The translations under genes were made by a program, and so were the position numbers. From Terrabacter sp. MAHUQ-38 (GTDB taxonomy: Bacteria > Actinomycetota > Actinomycetes > Actinomycetales > Dermatophilaceae), in assembly GCF_014518425.1 (NCBI RefSeq), contig NZ_JACVCU010000002.1, positions 620,001 to 684,000 on the forward strand: a stretch of DNA of 64,000 nucleotides. Reading direction: 5' to 3'. The stretch's first letter is position 1. Each line of letters opens with the position of its first letter. The notes beneath the pieces are model-generated. The model had not been told where the DNA came from and ran no database searches. It worked only from the letters and a program-made list of their open reading frames with translations. Below are positions 21,789-35,064 of this stretch, in pieces.

Positions 21789-24377
21789 TCAGGCGTTGCG
21801 CGCGAGCCCCAGCTCGGCGGCGTTCGCGAGCGCCGGGTGCCTGGGCACGATGCGCACGCTGTAGCCGAACGACCCCGTGCGGCGCAGCGGCTGTGACCCG
21901 GCGAACTGGTGACGGCCGTCGTCGTACGACTCGACGAGCTCGAGCGGCGCGACCTCCGTGCCCGACAGCTCGTCGACGTCGTTGACGTGGCCGTGGACGA
22001 GCTGCACCTCGACATCCTCAGGCGTCAGGCCGTCGAGCGCGACGTAGGCGCGCAGGTCGAGGACGTCGCCGATCTGCGGCGAGTCCGACAGCCCCGACGG
22101 CTCGACGTGCTCCACCTTGACCTTCGACCAGGACGCGCGGACCTTGGCCTTGTAGGCCGCGAGGTCCTTCGCGCCCGCGAAGTCGTCGCCACCCACCGAC
22201 CGGCCGGCACCGGCAGCAGGGCTGTAGAGCTGCGCGGTGTAGTCCTCCACCATGCGGCTCGCGAGCACCTTGGGACCGAGCGTCTTGAGCGTGTGCGTCA
22301 TCATCGCGATCCAGCCCTGCGGCAGGCCGGCGGCGTCGCGGTCGTAGAACTTCGCGGCCACGTCGTTCTCGATGAGGTCGTAGAGGGCCGAGGCCTCGAT
22401 GTCGTCACGGCGCTCGGAGTCCTCGACGCCGTCGGCGGTCGGGATGGCCCAGCCGTTGCGGCCGTCGAACCACTCGTCCCACCAGCCGTCGAGGATCGAG
22501 AGGTTGAGCCCGCCGTTGAGGGCGGCCTTCATGCCCGACGTGCCGCAGGCCTCGAACGGGCGCAGCGGGTTGTTGAGCCAGACGTCACACCCGGGGTAGA
22601 GGTGCTGGGCCATGGCGATGTCGTAGTTCGGCAGGAAGACGATGCGGTGGCGCACCTCGGGGTCGTCGGCGAAGCGGACCATCTCCTGGATGAGACGCTT
22701 GCCCGTCTCGTCGGCCGGGTGCGACTTGCCGGCGATGACGAGCTGGACGGGTCGCTCGGGGTGCAGCAGGAGCGACTTGAGCCGGGCCGGATCGCGCAGC
22801 ATCAGGGTGAGGCGCTTGTACGTGGGCACGCGCCGCGCGAAGCCGATCGTCAGCACGTCGGGGTCGAGCACGTCGTCCACCCAGCCCAGCTCGGCCTCGG
22901 TCGCGCCGCGCTTGAGCCACGACGAGCGGACGCGGCGACGAGCGTCGGCGACGAGCTTCTCGCGCATCTCGCGCTTCGTGCTCCACACGGCGTCGGCGGG
23001 CACCTCGTCGATGCGGTCCCAGGCGTTGTTGCCGGCGATATCGGCCGTGCCGAGGTGCTTGCTGGCGACCTCGTAGACCGAGCGGTCGACCCACGTGGGG
23101 GCGTGAACACCGTTGGTGATGCTCGTGATCGGCACCTCGACGTCGTCGAAGCCCGGCCAGAGGCCGTCGAACATGCCGCGGCTGACGACGCCGTGCAGCT
23201 GGGACACGCCGTTGGCGCGCTGTGCGAGACGCAGACCCATCACGGCCATGTTGAACATGCCGGGCTGGCCGCCCTCGTAGTCCTCGGCGCCCAGGGCGAG
23301 AAGCCGTTCGACGGGGACGCCCGGGACGGCGTTGGCGCCGCCGAAGAAGAGGTTGATCTTCGCGGCGTCGAAGCGGTCGATGCCGGCCGGCACCGGCGTG
23401 TGCGTGGTGAACACGGTCGCCGCACGCACGGCCTCGAGCGCCTCGTCGAAGGTCAGGCCGTGGTCGCGGACGAGCTCGGCGATGCGCTCGACACCGAGGA
23501 AGCCGGCGTGGCCCTCGTTGGTGTGGTAGACCTCCGGCGTCGGCGCGCCGGAGAGGCGCGACCAGAGGCGCAGAGCGCGCACGCCGCCGACGCCGAGCAG
23601 CAGCTCCTGCTCGAGACGCGTGTCGCCGCCACCGCCGTACAGCGACTCGGTGACCATGCGGGTCTGCTCGTCGTTGCCGGGCACGTCGGAGTCGAGGAGC
23701 AGGAGGGGCACGCGCCCGACCTGGGCCTTCCACACGTGGGCGCGCAGCAGGCGGCCGGCGGGCAGGCTGACGGACACGACGGCGGGCGTGCCGTCCTCCT
23801 CGCGCAGCAGCGACAGCGGCAGGCCGTCGGGGTCGAGGACGGGGTAGGTCTCGACCTGCCACCCGTCGCGGTTGAGAGACTGCTTGAAGTAGCCGGTCTT
23901 GTAGAAGAGGCCGACGCCGACGATGGGCACGCCGAGGTCGGAGGCGGACTTGAGGTGGTCGCCGGCGAGGATGCCGAGGCCGCCGGAGTACTGCGGCAGC
24001 ACCGAGGTGATGCCGAACTCGGGGCTGAAGTACGCGATCGCAGCAGGCGCGGTCTTGCCGGCGCCCTCCTGCTCGCGGCTCCACCACTGGTACCAGCGCT
24101 CGTCGGTGAGGTAGTGGTGCAGGTCCTCGTTGGCGGCGACGACGCTGCCGACGAAGTCGTCGTCGGCGGCGAGCGCGGCGAGCTCGTCGGCCGACAGGCG
24201 CGACAGGAGCTTGACGGGGTCCTCACCCGCCTGCGCCCACTTGCGGGGACTGATGCTCTCGAAGAGGTCTCGCGTCGGCGGGTGCCAGGACCAGCGGAGG
24301 TTGCTGGCGAGGACGCCCAGCCCCTCGATGCGGCTGGGCAGGACGGTGCGGACGCTGAAGCGACGGATGGCCTTCAC
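21789..24377 (-). CDS. glgP: Alpha-glucan (glycogen) phosphorylase GlgP
   Basis: GT35 enzyme releasing glucose-1-phosphate from alpha-1,4-glucans. About 862 residues; PLP-binding Lys about 617 in EACGTSGMKAALNGG. Begins MKAIRRFSVRTVLP, with the N-terminal DUF3417 type of actinobacterial phosphorylases. GTG 24377 chosen: TATGCT lies 8 nt upstream on the minus strand, and the longer open frame would run into the divergent glgE promoter. Neighbouring Pgm converts its product to glucose-6-phosphate. Confidence 0.94.
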   Translation of the reverse strand: MKAIRRFSVRTVLPSRIEGLGVLASNLRWSWHPPTRDLFESISPRKWAQAGEDPVKLLSRLSADELAALAADDDFVGSVVAANEDLHHYLTDERWYQWWSREQEGAGKTAPAAIAYFSPEFGITSVLPQYSGGLGILAGDHLKSASDLGVPIVGVGLFYKTGYFKQSLNRDGWQVETYPVLDPDGLPLSLLREEDGTPAVVSVSLPAGRLLRAHVWKAQVGRVPLLLLDSDVPGNDEQTRMVTESLYGGGGDTRLEQELLLGVGGVRALRLWSRLSGAPTPEVYHTNEGHAGFLGVERIAELVRDHGLTFDEALEAVRAATVFTTHTPVPAGIDRFDAAKINLFFGGANAVPGVPVERLLALGAEDYEGGQPGMFNMAVMGLRLAQRANGVSQLHGVVSRGMFDGLWPGFDDVEVPITSITNGVHAPTWVDRSVYEVASKHLGTADIAGNNAWDRIDEVPADAVWSTKREMREKLVADARRRVRSSWLKRGATEAELGWVDDVLDPDVLTIGFARRVPTYKRLTLMLRDPARLKSLLLHPERPVQLVIAGKSHPADETGKRLIQEMVRFADDPEVRHRIVFLPNYDIAMAQHLYPGCDVWLNNPLRPFEACGTSGMKAALNGGLNLSILDGWWDEWFDGRNGWAIPTADGVEDSERRDDIEASALYDLIENDVAAKFYDRDAAGLPQGWIAMMTHTLKTLGPKVLASRMVEDYTAQLYSPAAGAGRSVGGDDFAGAKDLAAYKAKVRASWSKVKVEHVEPSGLSDSPQIGDVLDLRAYVALDGLTPEDVEVQLVHGHVNDVDELSGTEVAPLELVESYDDGRHQFAGSQPLRRTGSFGYSVRIVPRHPALANAAELGLARNA

Positions 24378-24385
24378 AAAGGGAC

Positions 24386-24391
24386 AGCATA
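24386..24391 (-). promoter_or_regulatory. -10 element of glgP
   Basis: TATGCT on the minus strand, 8 nt before GTG 24377; slightly longer than the usual 6-7 nt leaderless spacing seen elsewhere in the window. Confidence 0.5.
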
Positions 24392-24409
24392 GGGGTCGCC
24401 ATGACGTGT

Positions 24410-24429
24410 TCTTGCAAGCCTTTGCAGCG
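24410..24429. promoter_or_regulatory. TTGCA direct repeats in the glgP-glgE divergent promoter
   Basis: CTTGCA (24411-24416) and TTTGCA (24421-24426) repeat at exactly 10 bp; the first is part of the palindrome cttgcaag. Streptomyces maltose/amylase promoters controlled by MalR-type LacI regulators carry TTGCAG-like direct repeats, so a sugar-responsive operator is inferred. Confidence 0.45.
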
Positions 24430-24486
24430 CGGATTTCACCCACTGGACGCTGTCGTCCCCTCATGGGCCAATTGCCACAACTTCGA

Positions 24487-24492
24487 TACGGT
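24487..24492 (+). promoter_or_regulatory. -10 element of leaderless glgE operon
   Basis: TACGGT, 7 nt before GTG 24500. This decides the glgE start. Confidence 0.65.
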
Positions 24493-24499
24493 CGATCAC

Positions 24500-26704
24500 G
24501 TGACCGGCTCAGCGAAGAAGTCCCGTCCCAGCAAGCCCACACCCGTGCGCACGGCCGCACCCGCCCCCCGCCCCGCGGCCGATGCCACCCCGACAGCAGA
24601 TGCCGCGTTCGTCGACGACACCGAGGCGGGCGCGGTCCACCTGGCCCCCGAGCACCCGGTCAGCACCCCGCCGACCGTCGAGGGCATGCCGGGTCGCGCG
24701 CTCCAGGTCGGCCGCATCCCGGTGAGCGACGTCCGCCCGCTCGTCGACGGAGGCACCCGGCCGGCGAAGTCAGTGGTGGGCGAGGAGTTCCCGGTGCGGG
24801 CCAAGGTCTTCCGCGAGGGGCACGACGCGGTCAACGCGACGGCCGTGCTCACCGACCCCGACGGCACCGACCACTACTTCGCGATGCACAGCGACAACCC
24901 CGGCCTGTCCGAGTGGTCCGCCACGGTCGTCGCGGACCGTGAGGGCTGGTGGACCTACCGCGTCGAGGGATGGTCCGACCCGTACGCGACGTGGGTGCAC
25001 GACGCGGGCATCAAGATCGCTGCCGGCGTCGACGAGGACCTCATGTGCGCGGAGGGCGTCACCGTGCTGCAGCGCTTCGCCGCGGCGGTGCGCGGCCAGG
25101 GCGTCGACGCGTCCGAGATCGACAAGGGGATCACCGCACTCGGCGACACCCGGGCACCGGCCGCGCACCGCTTCGGCGCGGCGACGTCGCCCGAGATCCG
25201 CGGCCTCGCCGCGATGATCCCGTTGCGCGAGTTCGTCTCGGCGTCCCCGTCGTACTCGCTGCTCGTCGAGCGCGAACGAGCCCTCTACGGCGCGTGGTAC
25301 GAGATCTTCCCCCGGTCCGAGGGGGCGCGCCGCGACGAGAAGACCGGCGAGTGGGTGTCGGGCACGTTCCGGTCGGCCGCGAAACGCCTGCCCGCGATCG
25401 CCGACATGGGCTTCGACGTCGTCTACCTGACGCCGATCCACCCGATCGGCACCACGGCGCGCAAGGGCCGCAACAACAGCCTGCGCGCCGAGCCCGGCGA
25501 CCCCGGATCCCCTTACGCCATCGGCTCGCCCGACGGTGGGCACGATGCCATCCATCCCGACCTCGGCACGTTCGAGGACTTCGACGCGTTCGTCACCGAG
25601 GCTGGGCGGGTCGGTCTGGAGGTCGCGCTCGACATCGCCCTGCAGGCCTCTCCCGACCACCCGTGGGTGCAGACGCACCCCGATCTGTTCACGACCCGTG
25701 CCGACGGCACCATCGCCTACGCCGAGAACCCGCCGAAGAAGTACCAGGACATCTACCCCCTGAACTTCGACAACGACCCCGCCCGCGCCTACGCCGAGGT
25801 GCGCCGGGTCATCCAGGTCTGGCTCGACCACGGCGTCCGGATCTTCCGCGTCGACAACCCGCACACGAAGCCGGTCGCCTTCTGGCAGTGGATCATCGCG
25901 GACGTCGCGAAGGACCACCCCGAGACCATCTGGCTCTCCGAGGCCTTCACGAAGCCTGCGATGATGCACATGCTCGCCAAGGCCGGCTTCCAGCAGAGCT
26001 ACACCTACTACGCGTGGCGCAACGCGAGGTGGGAGCTCGAGGAGTACGGACGCGAGCTCGCCGGCGAGACGACGGGGGCGGCATACATGCGCCCGTCCTT
26101 CTGGCCGACGACGCACGACATCCTCACGCCGTACATGCAGTACGGCGGGCCGACCGCCTGGAAGCTGCGGGCTGCCATCGCCGCGACGATGGCGCCGACG
26201 TACGGCATCTACGCCGGCTACGAGCTGATGGAGCACGTCGCTCGCCCGGGGGCCGAGGAGCAGATCGACAACGAGAAGTACGAGTACAAGGACCGCCAGT
26301 GGTACCTCTACGAGCCGGGCGGCCCGCTCGAGAGCCGCTCGCTCGCGTGGTACCTCAAGCGACTCAACGACATTCGCGGTTGGCACCCGGCTCTGCGCTG
26401 GCTGCGCAACCTGCGCTTCCACTCCGCCGACGACGACAACGTCCTCGTCTTCAGCAAGTCGCGCCTCGTCGACGCCGCGACCGGCGAGCGCGACACCGTC
26501 CTCGTCATCGCCAACCTCGACCCGCACGCGACCCGTGAGACGTGGGTGCACCTCGACATGGAGGAGCTGGGTATGGCGACCTGGTCGACGTTCGACGCGC
26601 ACGACCACATCACCGGCCAGACATGGCAGTGGCGCCAGGACAACTACGTGCGCCTCGGCCCCGACTCGGAGCCCGTCCACATCATCCACGTGAGGAGCCA
26701 TTGA
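24500..26704 (+). CDS. glgE: Alpha-1,4-glucan:maltose-1-phosphate maltosyltransferase GlgE
   Basis: GH13_3 enzyme extending alpha-1,4-glucan with maltose-1-phosphate. About 734 residues: an Ala/Pro-rich, probably disordered N-terminal 60 residues, an N-terminal beta domain, and the catalytic domain with nucleophile Asp452 (IFRVDNPHTKP) and acid/base Glu481 (IWLSEAFTKP). The tract GAWYEIFPRS is diagnostic. GTG 24500 is chosen because TACGGT sits 7 nt before it; an in-frame ATG at 24401 would cross the promoter. First of six genes with overlaps or minimal gaps (treS follows after 4 nt). Confidence 0.96.
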   Translation: MTGSAKKSRPSKPTPVRTAAPAPRPAADATPTADAAFVDDTEAGAVHLAPEHPVSTPPTVEGMPGRALQVGRIPVSDVRPLVDGGTRPAKSVVGEEFPVRAKVFREGHDAVNATAVLTDPDGTDHYFAMHSDNPGLSEWSATVVADREGWWTYRVEGWSDPYATWVHDAGIKIAAGVDEDLMCAEGVTVLQRFAAAVRGQGVDASEIDKGITALGDTRAPAAHRFGAATSPEIRGLAAMIPLREFVSASPSYSLLVERERALYGAWYEIFPRSEGARRDEKTGEWVSGTFRSAAKRLPAIADMGFDVVYLTPIHPIGTTARKGRNNSLRAEPGDPGSPYAIGSPDGGHDAIHPDLGTFEDFDAFVTEAGRVGLEVALDIALQASPDHPWVQTHPDLFTTRADGTIAYAENPPKKYQDIYPLNFDNDPARAYAEVRRVIQVWLDHGVRIFRVDNPHTKPVAFWQWIIADVAKDHPETIWLSEAFTKPAMMHMLAKAGFQQSYTYYAWRNARWELEEYGRELAGETTGAAYMRPSFWPTTHDILTPYMQYGGPTAWKLRAAIAATMAPTYGIYAGYELMEHVARPGAEEQIDNEKYEYKDRQWYLYEPGGPLESRSLAWYLKRLNDIRGWHPALRWLRNLRFHSADDDNVLVFSKSRLVDAATGERDTVLVIANLDPHATRETWVHLDMEELGMATWSTFDAHDHITGQTWQWRQDNYVRLGPDSEPVHIIHVRSH

Positions 26705-26708
26705 CCAC

Positions 26709-28417
<1,709 letters not shown>

Positions 28418-28418
<1 letters not shown>

Positions 28419-29845
28419 TGGCCATCGTGCACAAGGGCGCCTCGCTCGTCCCGACCAAGACCGAGCTCGTCACGGAGTGGATGCCGCAGCAGCGGTGGTA
28501 CCACGGCAAGGGCCACGTCCCCCGGCTGCGCCGTGTCGGCGGCTTCCGGTTCGAGGACCCCGAGGGTGAGGTCGGCTGCGAGACGCTGCTGCTCGCCGAC
28601 GAGGCGGTCGAGCCCGCGGTCGTCTACCAGGTGCCGCTCACCTACCGGCCCGCACCGCTGGAGGGTGCCGAGCACGCGTTGCTGGGCACGATGGAGCACA
28701 GTGTCCTCGGCACGCGCTGGGTCTACGACGGACCACACGACCCCGTGTACGTCTCGCAGCTGATGGCGACGATCCTCGGCGCCGGTGTCTCCGACGAGGC
28801 GCAGGCGTCCGTAGGCAGCAACGCCCTCGCGACCGGCTCGTCGACGGGCCACGCCGACGGTTCGGTGTCGTCCTCGACCGTGCTCAGCGGAGAGCAGTCC
28901 AACACCTCGGTCATCTGCCGCATGGCCGCCCGCGACGGAGGGCCGGCCGAGCCCGTCATCGTCAAGGTCTTCCGCACCGTGCAGGACGGTGACAACCCCG
29001 ACGTCGTCGTGCAGTCCGCGCTGACGCGCGAGGGCTCGGACCGCGTCCCCATGGCGATCGGGCACCTCGCCGGCGCCTGGGACGCCCCGGCGGGCGGCCC
29101 GGGCCTGCACGGCCACCTCGCGTTCGCGCAGGAGTTCATCCCCGGCGTCGAGGACGCCTGGCGGGTGGCGCTCGTCGCGGCCGCCTCGGCGACCGACTTC
29201 ACGACGCGGGCGCGCGAGCTCGGCGTCGTGACGGCGCAGATCCACACCGCTCTCGCGCACGCCTTCGGCACGAGCGAGGTCACGCCGGAGGCGCGCGACG
29301 CGCTCGCCGCCTCGATGCGCCAGAGGTATGCCGCCGCCGTGGCCCTCGTGCCCGACCTCGCGTCCCACGGAGCCGCAGTCGACCGCGTCGTCGCCTCGGT
29401 GCGCGACGTGCACTGGCCACCACTCCAGCGCATCCACGGCGACTACCACCTCGGCCAGGTGCTCGACGTCCCGGAGCGGGGGTGGGTGGCGCTCGACTTC
29501 GAGGGTGAGCCGCTGCGTCCCCTGTCCGAGCGGACTCAGCCGGACCTGACGGCGCGCGACGTCGCCGGCATGCTCCGCTCCTTCGACTACGCCGCCGGCT
29601 CGGTCGCGCTCGCGGCCTCGCCGGTCGACGCCACCGCGTGGGCAGCGGCCTGCCGTGAGGCGTTCCTCGACGGCTACTCCTCCGTCGTCGGCCGCCCGGA
29701 CGCCGACGCGGTCGTCCTCACCCGGGCACTCGAGCTCGACAAGGCCCTCTACGAGGTCGTCTACGAGGCGCGCAACCGGCCCTCGTGGCTGCCGATCCCG
29801 CTCGGCGCCGTCGAGCGGCTCATCTCCGCGGAAGGCACGCCATGA
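28418..29845 (+). CDS. mak: Maltokinase (Mak/Pep2)
   Basis: Phosphorylates maltose to maltose-1-phosphate, the GlgE donor. 475 residues with an N-terminal lid domain typical of maltokinases (QQRWYHGKGH) and aminoglycoside-kinase-like catalytic motifs: Brenner motif HGDYHLGQV with Asp342 and metal ligand in LDFEGEP (Asp about 360). A Ser/Gly-rich insertion (about 130-165) is unusual and precedes STVLSGEQSNTS. Overlaps treS by 1 nt and glgB by 4 nt. In many actinobacteria treS and mak are fused; here they are separate. Confidence 0.94.
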
Positions 29846-32117
29846 CCACAGAGACCGCGCCCGGACCCTCCCTCGACGACGGAGCCATCACGACGTTCCT
29901 CCAGGGGCGCAACGGCCAGCCGCACGACCTGCTCGGCCACCACGTCGGCCCCGGCGGGCTCACGATCACGGCATACCGGCCCTTCGCGACACGCGTCTCG
30001 GCACGGCTCGACTCGGGCGACCGCGTCGAGCTGCAGCACGTGCGCGACGGCATCTGGTCGATGACCTCGCCCGACTTCACGTCGACCCACGACTACCGGC
30101 TCCTCGTCGAGTACGGCGACGGCGTCGAGCACGAGCAGGACGACCCGTACCGCTTCGCCCCCACCCTGGGCGAGATCGACCGGCACCTCATCAACGAGGG
30201 CCGCCACGAGCAGCTGTGGACCGTCCTCGGGGCACACGTGCGCCACTACCCCGGTCCGCTCGGTGACGTGTGGGGAGTCTCGTTCGCGCTGTGGGCCCCT
30301 CGCGCCATGGCCGTGCACGTCATCGGTGACTTCAACGACTGGGACCGGCGCAGCCACCCGATGCGCGCCCTCGGCGAGAGCGGCATCTGGGAGCTGTTCC
30401 TGCCCGGCGCGCGGGAGGGGATGAACTACCAGTTCGCGGTGCGCGGACCCGACGAGCTCGTACGGCTCAAGAGCGACCCCATGGCGCGGATGACGGAGGT
30501 GGCGCCCAAGCAGGCCGCCATCGTCACCGACACGCACTACGCGTGGGGCGATGACGACTGGATGGAGAAGCGCCGCAGCAGCAACGCCCACGAGGGCCCG
30601 ATGAGCATCTACGAGGTGCACCTCGGCTCGTGGCGCCAGGAGCTCGGCTACCGCGGCCTGGCCGAGCACCTCGTCAACTACGTGCGCGACCTCGGCTTCA
30701 CGCACGTCGAGTTCCTGCCCGTCATGGAGCACCCGTACGTGCCGTCCTGGGGCTACCACGTCACGGGCTACTACGCGCCGAGCTCGCGGTGGGGGCACCC
30801 CGACGACTTCCGCCATCTCGTCAACGAGCTGCACCGGGCCGGCATCGGCGTCCTGCTCGACTGGGTACCCGGCCACTTCGCGACCGACGAGTGGGCGCTC
30901 GCGCGCTTCGACGGCCTGCCGCTCTACGAGCACCCCGACCCGCGCCTCGGCTGGCACCCCGAGTGGGGCTCGAACATCTTCGACTACGGCCGCCCGGAGG
31001 TGCGCAACTTCCTGGTCGCCAATGCCCTCTACTGGATGGAGGAGTACCACATCGACGGCCTGAGGGTCGACGGCGTCGCGTCGATGCTCTATCTCGACTA
31101 CGCCCGGGGCCCGGGCCAGTGGGTGCCCAACAGGGATGGCGGGCGCGAGAACCTCGAGGCCGTCGAGCTGCTCAAGGAGACCAACGGAACCGCCTACAAG
31201 CGTGTCGGCGGCATCGTCATGATCGCCGAGGAGTCGACGACCTGGCCCGGCGTCACGAAGCCGACCAACCACGGCGGCCTCGGTTTCGGCTTCAAGTGGA
31301 ACATGGGCTGGATGAACGACTCGCTCAAGTACCTCGGCGAGGAGCCCATCTACCGCAGCTACCACCACGGCAAGCTGACGTTCTCGCTCATGTACGCGTT
31401 CGACGAGAACTTCGTGCTCCCGATCAGCCACGACGAGGTCGTCCACGGCAAGGGCTCGCTGCTACGCAAGTCCACCGGCCCCCGCGAGCAGCAGGTCGCC
31501 ACGCTGCGGGCGTTCCTCGCCTATCTGTGGTGCCATCCCGGCAAGCAGCTGCTCTTCATGGGCTGCGAGTTCGGGCAGGAGTCCGAGTGGTCCGAGGGAC
31601 GCAGCCTCGACTGGTGGCTGCTCGACCAGCCGCTGCACTACCGCGTGCACAACCTCGTCAAGGACCTCAACGCGCTCTACCGGGGCAACCGCGCCCTGTG
31701 GGAGCTCGACGCCGACCGCTCGGGCTTCGAGTGGCTCGAGGCCGACGACGCGGCGCACAACACGTTCTCGTGGCTCCGGTTCGGCAGGGGGGACCGCGCG
31801 ACCGACGCGCCGGTCGTCGCCTGCGTCATGAACTTCAGCGGCGAGACGCAGCAGTCCTACCGCATCGGCCTGCCACGCGGCGGCCGCTGGACGGTCGTCC
31901 TCGACACGGCCGGGTACCACCCCGACGCACCGAGCAGCACCGGGGTCGTCGTCGAGGCCCGCCAGGAGGACTGGCACCACCAGCCGTACGCCGCCGACGT
32001 GACGGTCCCCCGCCTGTCGACCGTCTGGCTCGCCCCACTCGACGAGCCCACCGTCCCGGCGACGGAAGCCGGGGCCACGCCGGAGCACGCCGACACGACC
32101 ACGAACGGAGACCCCTC

Positions 32118-32121
<4 letters not shown>
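29842..32121 (+). CDS. glgB: 1,4-alpha-glucan branching enzyme GlgB
   Basis: GH13_9 enzyme introducing alpha-1,6 branches into the GlgE-made glucan. 759 residues: N-terminal domain, CBM48 (about 140-230, with VIGDFNDWD), catalytic barrel with Asp410 ([11 protein letters not shown]), Glu463 ([10 protein letters not shown]) and the SHDEVVHGK segment, and C-terminal beta domain. ATG 29842 overlaps the maltokinase stop as ATGA. A GGCATAC word at 29970 forces a GCA codon in ITAYRP. Confidence 0.96.
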
Positions 32122-33760
<1,639 letters not shown>

Positions 33761-33764
<4 letters not shown>

Positions 33765-34261
33765 CGGTTCCCGATGACGCCGCCCCCCGCGGGCGGCTCC
33801 TGCTCGTGACGGCGGGCCGGGGTCGGGCCCGGGCCGGCCTCGCGGCCGCGCTGGCCGCCCGCCTCGAGCGTGCGGTGGTCGTCGACGGCGAGGCGCTCGA
33901 GCGCGCCGTCCTGCCGGAGACGGCACGGCGGGGGTGGGCCGAACCGCCGACGCCCGAGCAGCTGCGGCTGCGCCTCCTGCGTTGGTCGGCGGCGCTCGCG
34001 GTCGCCGAGACGTACCAGCTCGAGGGCTTCGACGCCGTGCTCTCCGACGACGCCCACGGCGAGCACCTCGAGGACTTCCTCGACCTCGCGGCGCCTGAGC
34101 CGGTGCACGTCGTCGTCCTCGGCGACCCGGCGGACCGGGTGACGCCGCGCTGGGGACTGTGGGTCGGCGGCACGACCTCCGACGAGGCCACCGCCGACGA
34201 GGTCCTGGCTCGCCTCGACGAGGCACTCGTCCCAACGTCAGAGGGCGACGGGCCGGGCTGA
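33761..34261 (+). CDS. Degenerate P-loop kinase-like protein, last gene of GlgE operon
   Basis: 166 residues, overlapping pgm by 4 nt (ATGA). The layout (beta strand RLLLVTAG, loop, helix, [41 protein letters not shown]) looks like a P-loop kinase/nucleotidase of the chloramphenicol-phosphotransferase-like sort, but the Walker A position reads [10 protein letters not shown] with no GK[ST], so ATP binding is doubtful. It may be a pseudokinase or a protein with another role; no function is assigned. Co-translation with the GlgE pathway suggests a link to glucan metabolism. Confidence 0.6.
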
Positions 34262-34304
34262 CCGCACACCGGAGGGCGCGGCGGGCGCATCCCGACCGAC
34301 GAAA

Positions 34305-34334
34305 CGGCCCCCCGTCCGAACGGACGGAGGGCCG
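34305..34334. terminator. Terminator after GlgE operon
   Basis: Arms of 13 nt (34305-34317 and 34322-34334; one mismatch) with loop gaac, between convergent genes. Confidence 0.8.
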
Positions 34335-34389
34335 CTGGTGCCTGCGGGGGTCCCGGAGGACCGACCGGGTGGCGCCGCGGCGCCGAGAG

Positions 34390-34830
34390 TCACTCTCCCC
34401 CGAACTCCGCCCCACAGCTGATGAAGCTGCCGATGATGTCCTCGCCGTAGATCCCGAAGAGGCTCTCGACGCCGTGGTGGTTCAGCATCAGCTCGTCGTT
34501 GGGGTTGTTGGCCGACAGGACGCCGTCGTTGCCGTTGGCGCCCTTGGCGTGGACGGTGAAGGACAACGGCGACCCCGTGGCGGAGTACGCGTCGAGGATG
34601 CAGTCGGCCTGGTCCGCAGTGATGAGCCCGGACTCGACGTCGCCGGCGAGGGCCTCCTCGACGTCCAGCGTGAACCAGGCCTGTGAGTTGGACCCCGCCG
34701 ACGTGTTTCCCTGCGCCGACCGGCTGGAGATGATGCAGTCGTGGGCGAAGGCGCCGGCACCGCTGCCGACGACGAGAGCGCCCGCGAGAGCGAAGCCCGC
34801 CCCCCAGCGGGTCGTGGTGCGTATGGACAT
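34390..34830 (-). CDS. Small secreted protein of unknown function
   Basis: 146 residues. Sec signal MSIRTTTRWGAGFALAGALV with a clear AFA cleavage site before HDC. The mature part (about 117 residues) has three Cys (32, 77, 139), is acidic, and ends with MLNHHGVESLFGIYGEDIIG-like text that is probably the conserved core. No enzyme motif is recognised. ATG with GGGGG five nt upstream. Just upstream is a 30-bp dyad that would form a stem-loop in the 5' leader. Confidence 0.75.
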   Translation of the reverse strand: MSIRTTTRWGAGFALAGALVVGSGAGAFAHDCIISSRSAQGNTSAGSNSQAWFTLDVEEALAGDVESGLITADQADCILDAYSATGSPLSFTVHAKGANGNDGVLSANNPNDELMLNHHGVESLFGIYGEDIIGSFISCGAEFGGE

Positions 34831-34847
34831 GCGTCCCCCTGCTTCTC

Positions 34848-34877
34848 GGTGGTGGTGTGCGGGCGCACACCACCACC
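34848..34877. promoter_or_regulatory. 30-bp dyad in the leader of the secreted-protein gene
   Basis: Perfect 14-nt arms (34848-34861 and 34864-34877) around GG, 17 bp before the ATG at 34830. As DNA it is an operator candidate; as RNA it would form a stable hairpin directly upstream of the GGGGG ribosome-binding site. Confidence 0.55.
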
Positions 34878-34893
34878 CATGGTGGCGCGGCGC

Positions 34894-34899
34894 ACACTA
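34894..34899 (-). promoter_or_regulatory. Putative -10 of secreted-protein gene
   Basis: TAGTGT on the minus strand; it would place transcription start near 34887 so that the 30-bp dyad lies in the 5' leader. The -35 is weak. Confidence 0.35.
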
Positions 34900-35064
34900 C
34901 CTCACCGTGCGTATCCGAAAGAAGCGGAATGACCGATTCACTCGGATCGCGTTGCATCGCAACGCTTTTCGAGCTTCGCCCCGGACCATGCCGGTCTGCC
35001 GGATTTGGTCAGTCGCGCCACGGCCCAAGCCGCTCGAGCTCGTGCAGGAGCCGGCCCAGCGGGC

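Noticed and set aside
24401-24499. Upstream ATG start for glgE at 24401
   Set aside because: It would run through the divergent promoter; TACGGT placed 7 nt before GTG 24500 fits the leaderless pattern, and the added residues are not GlgE-like.
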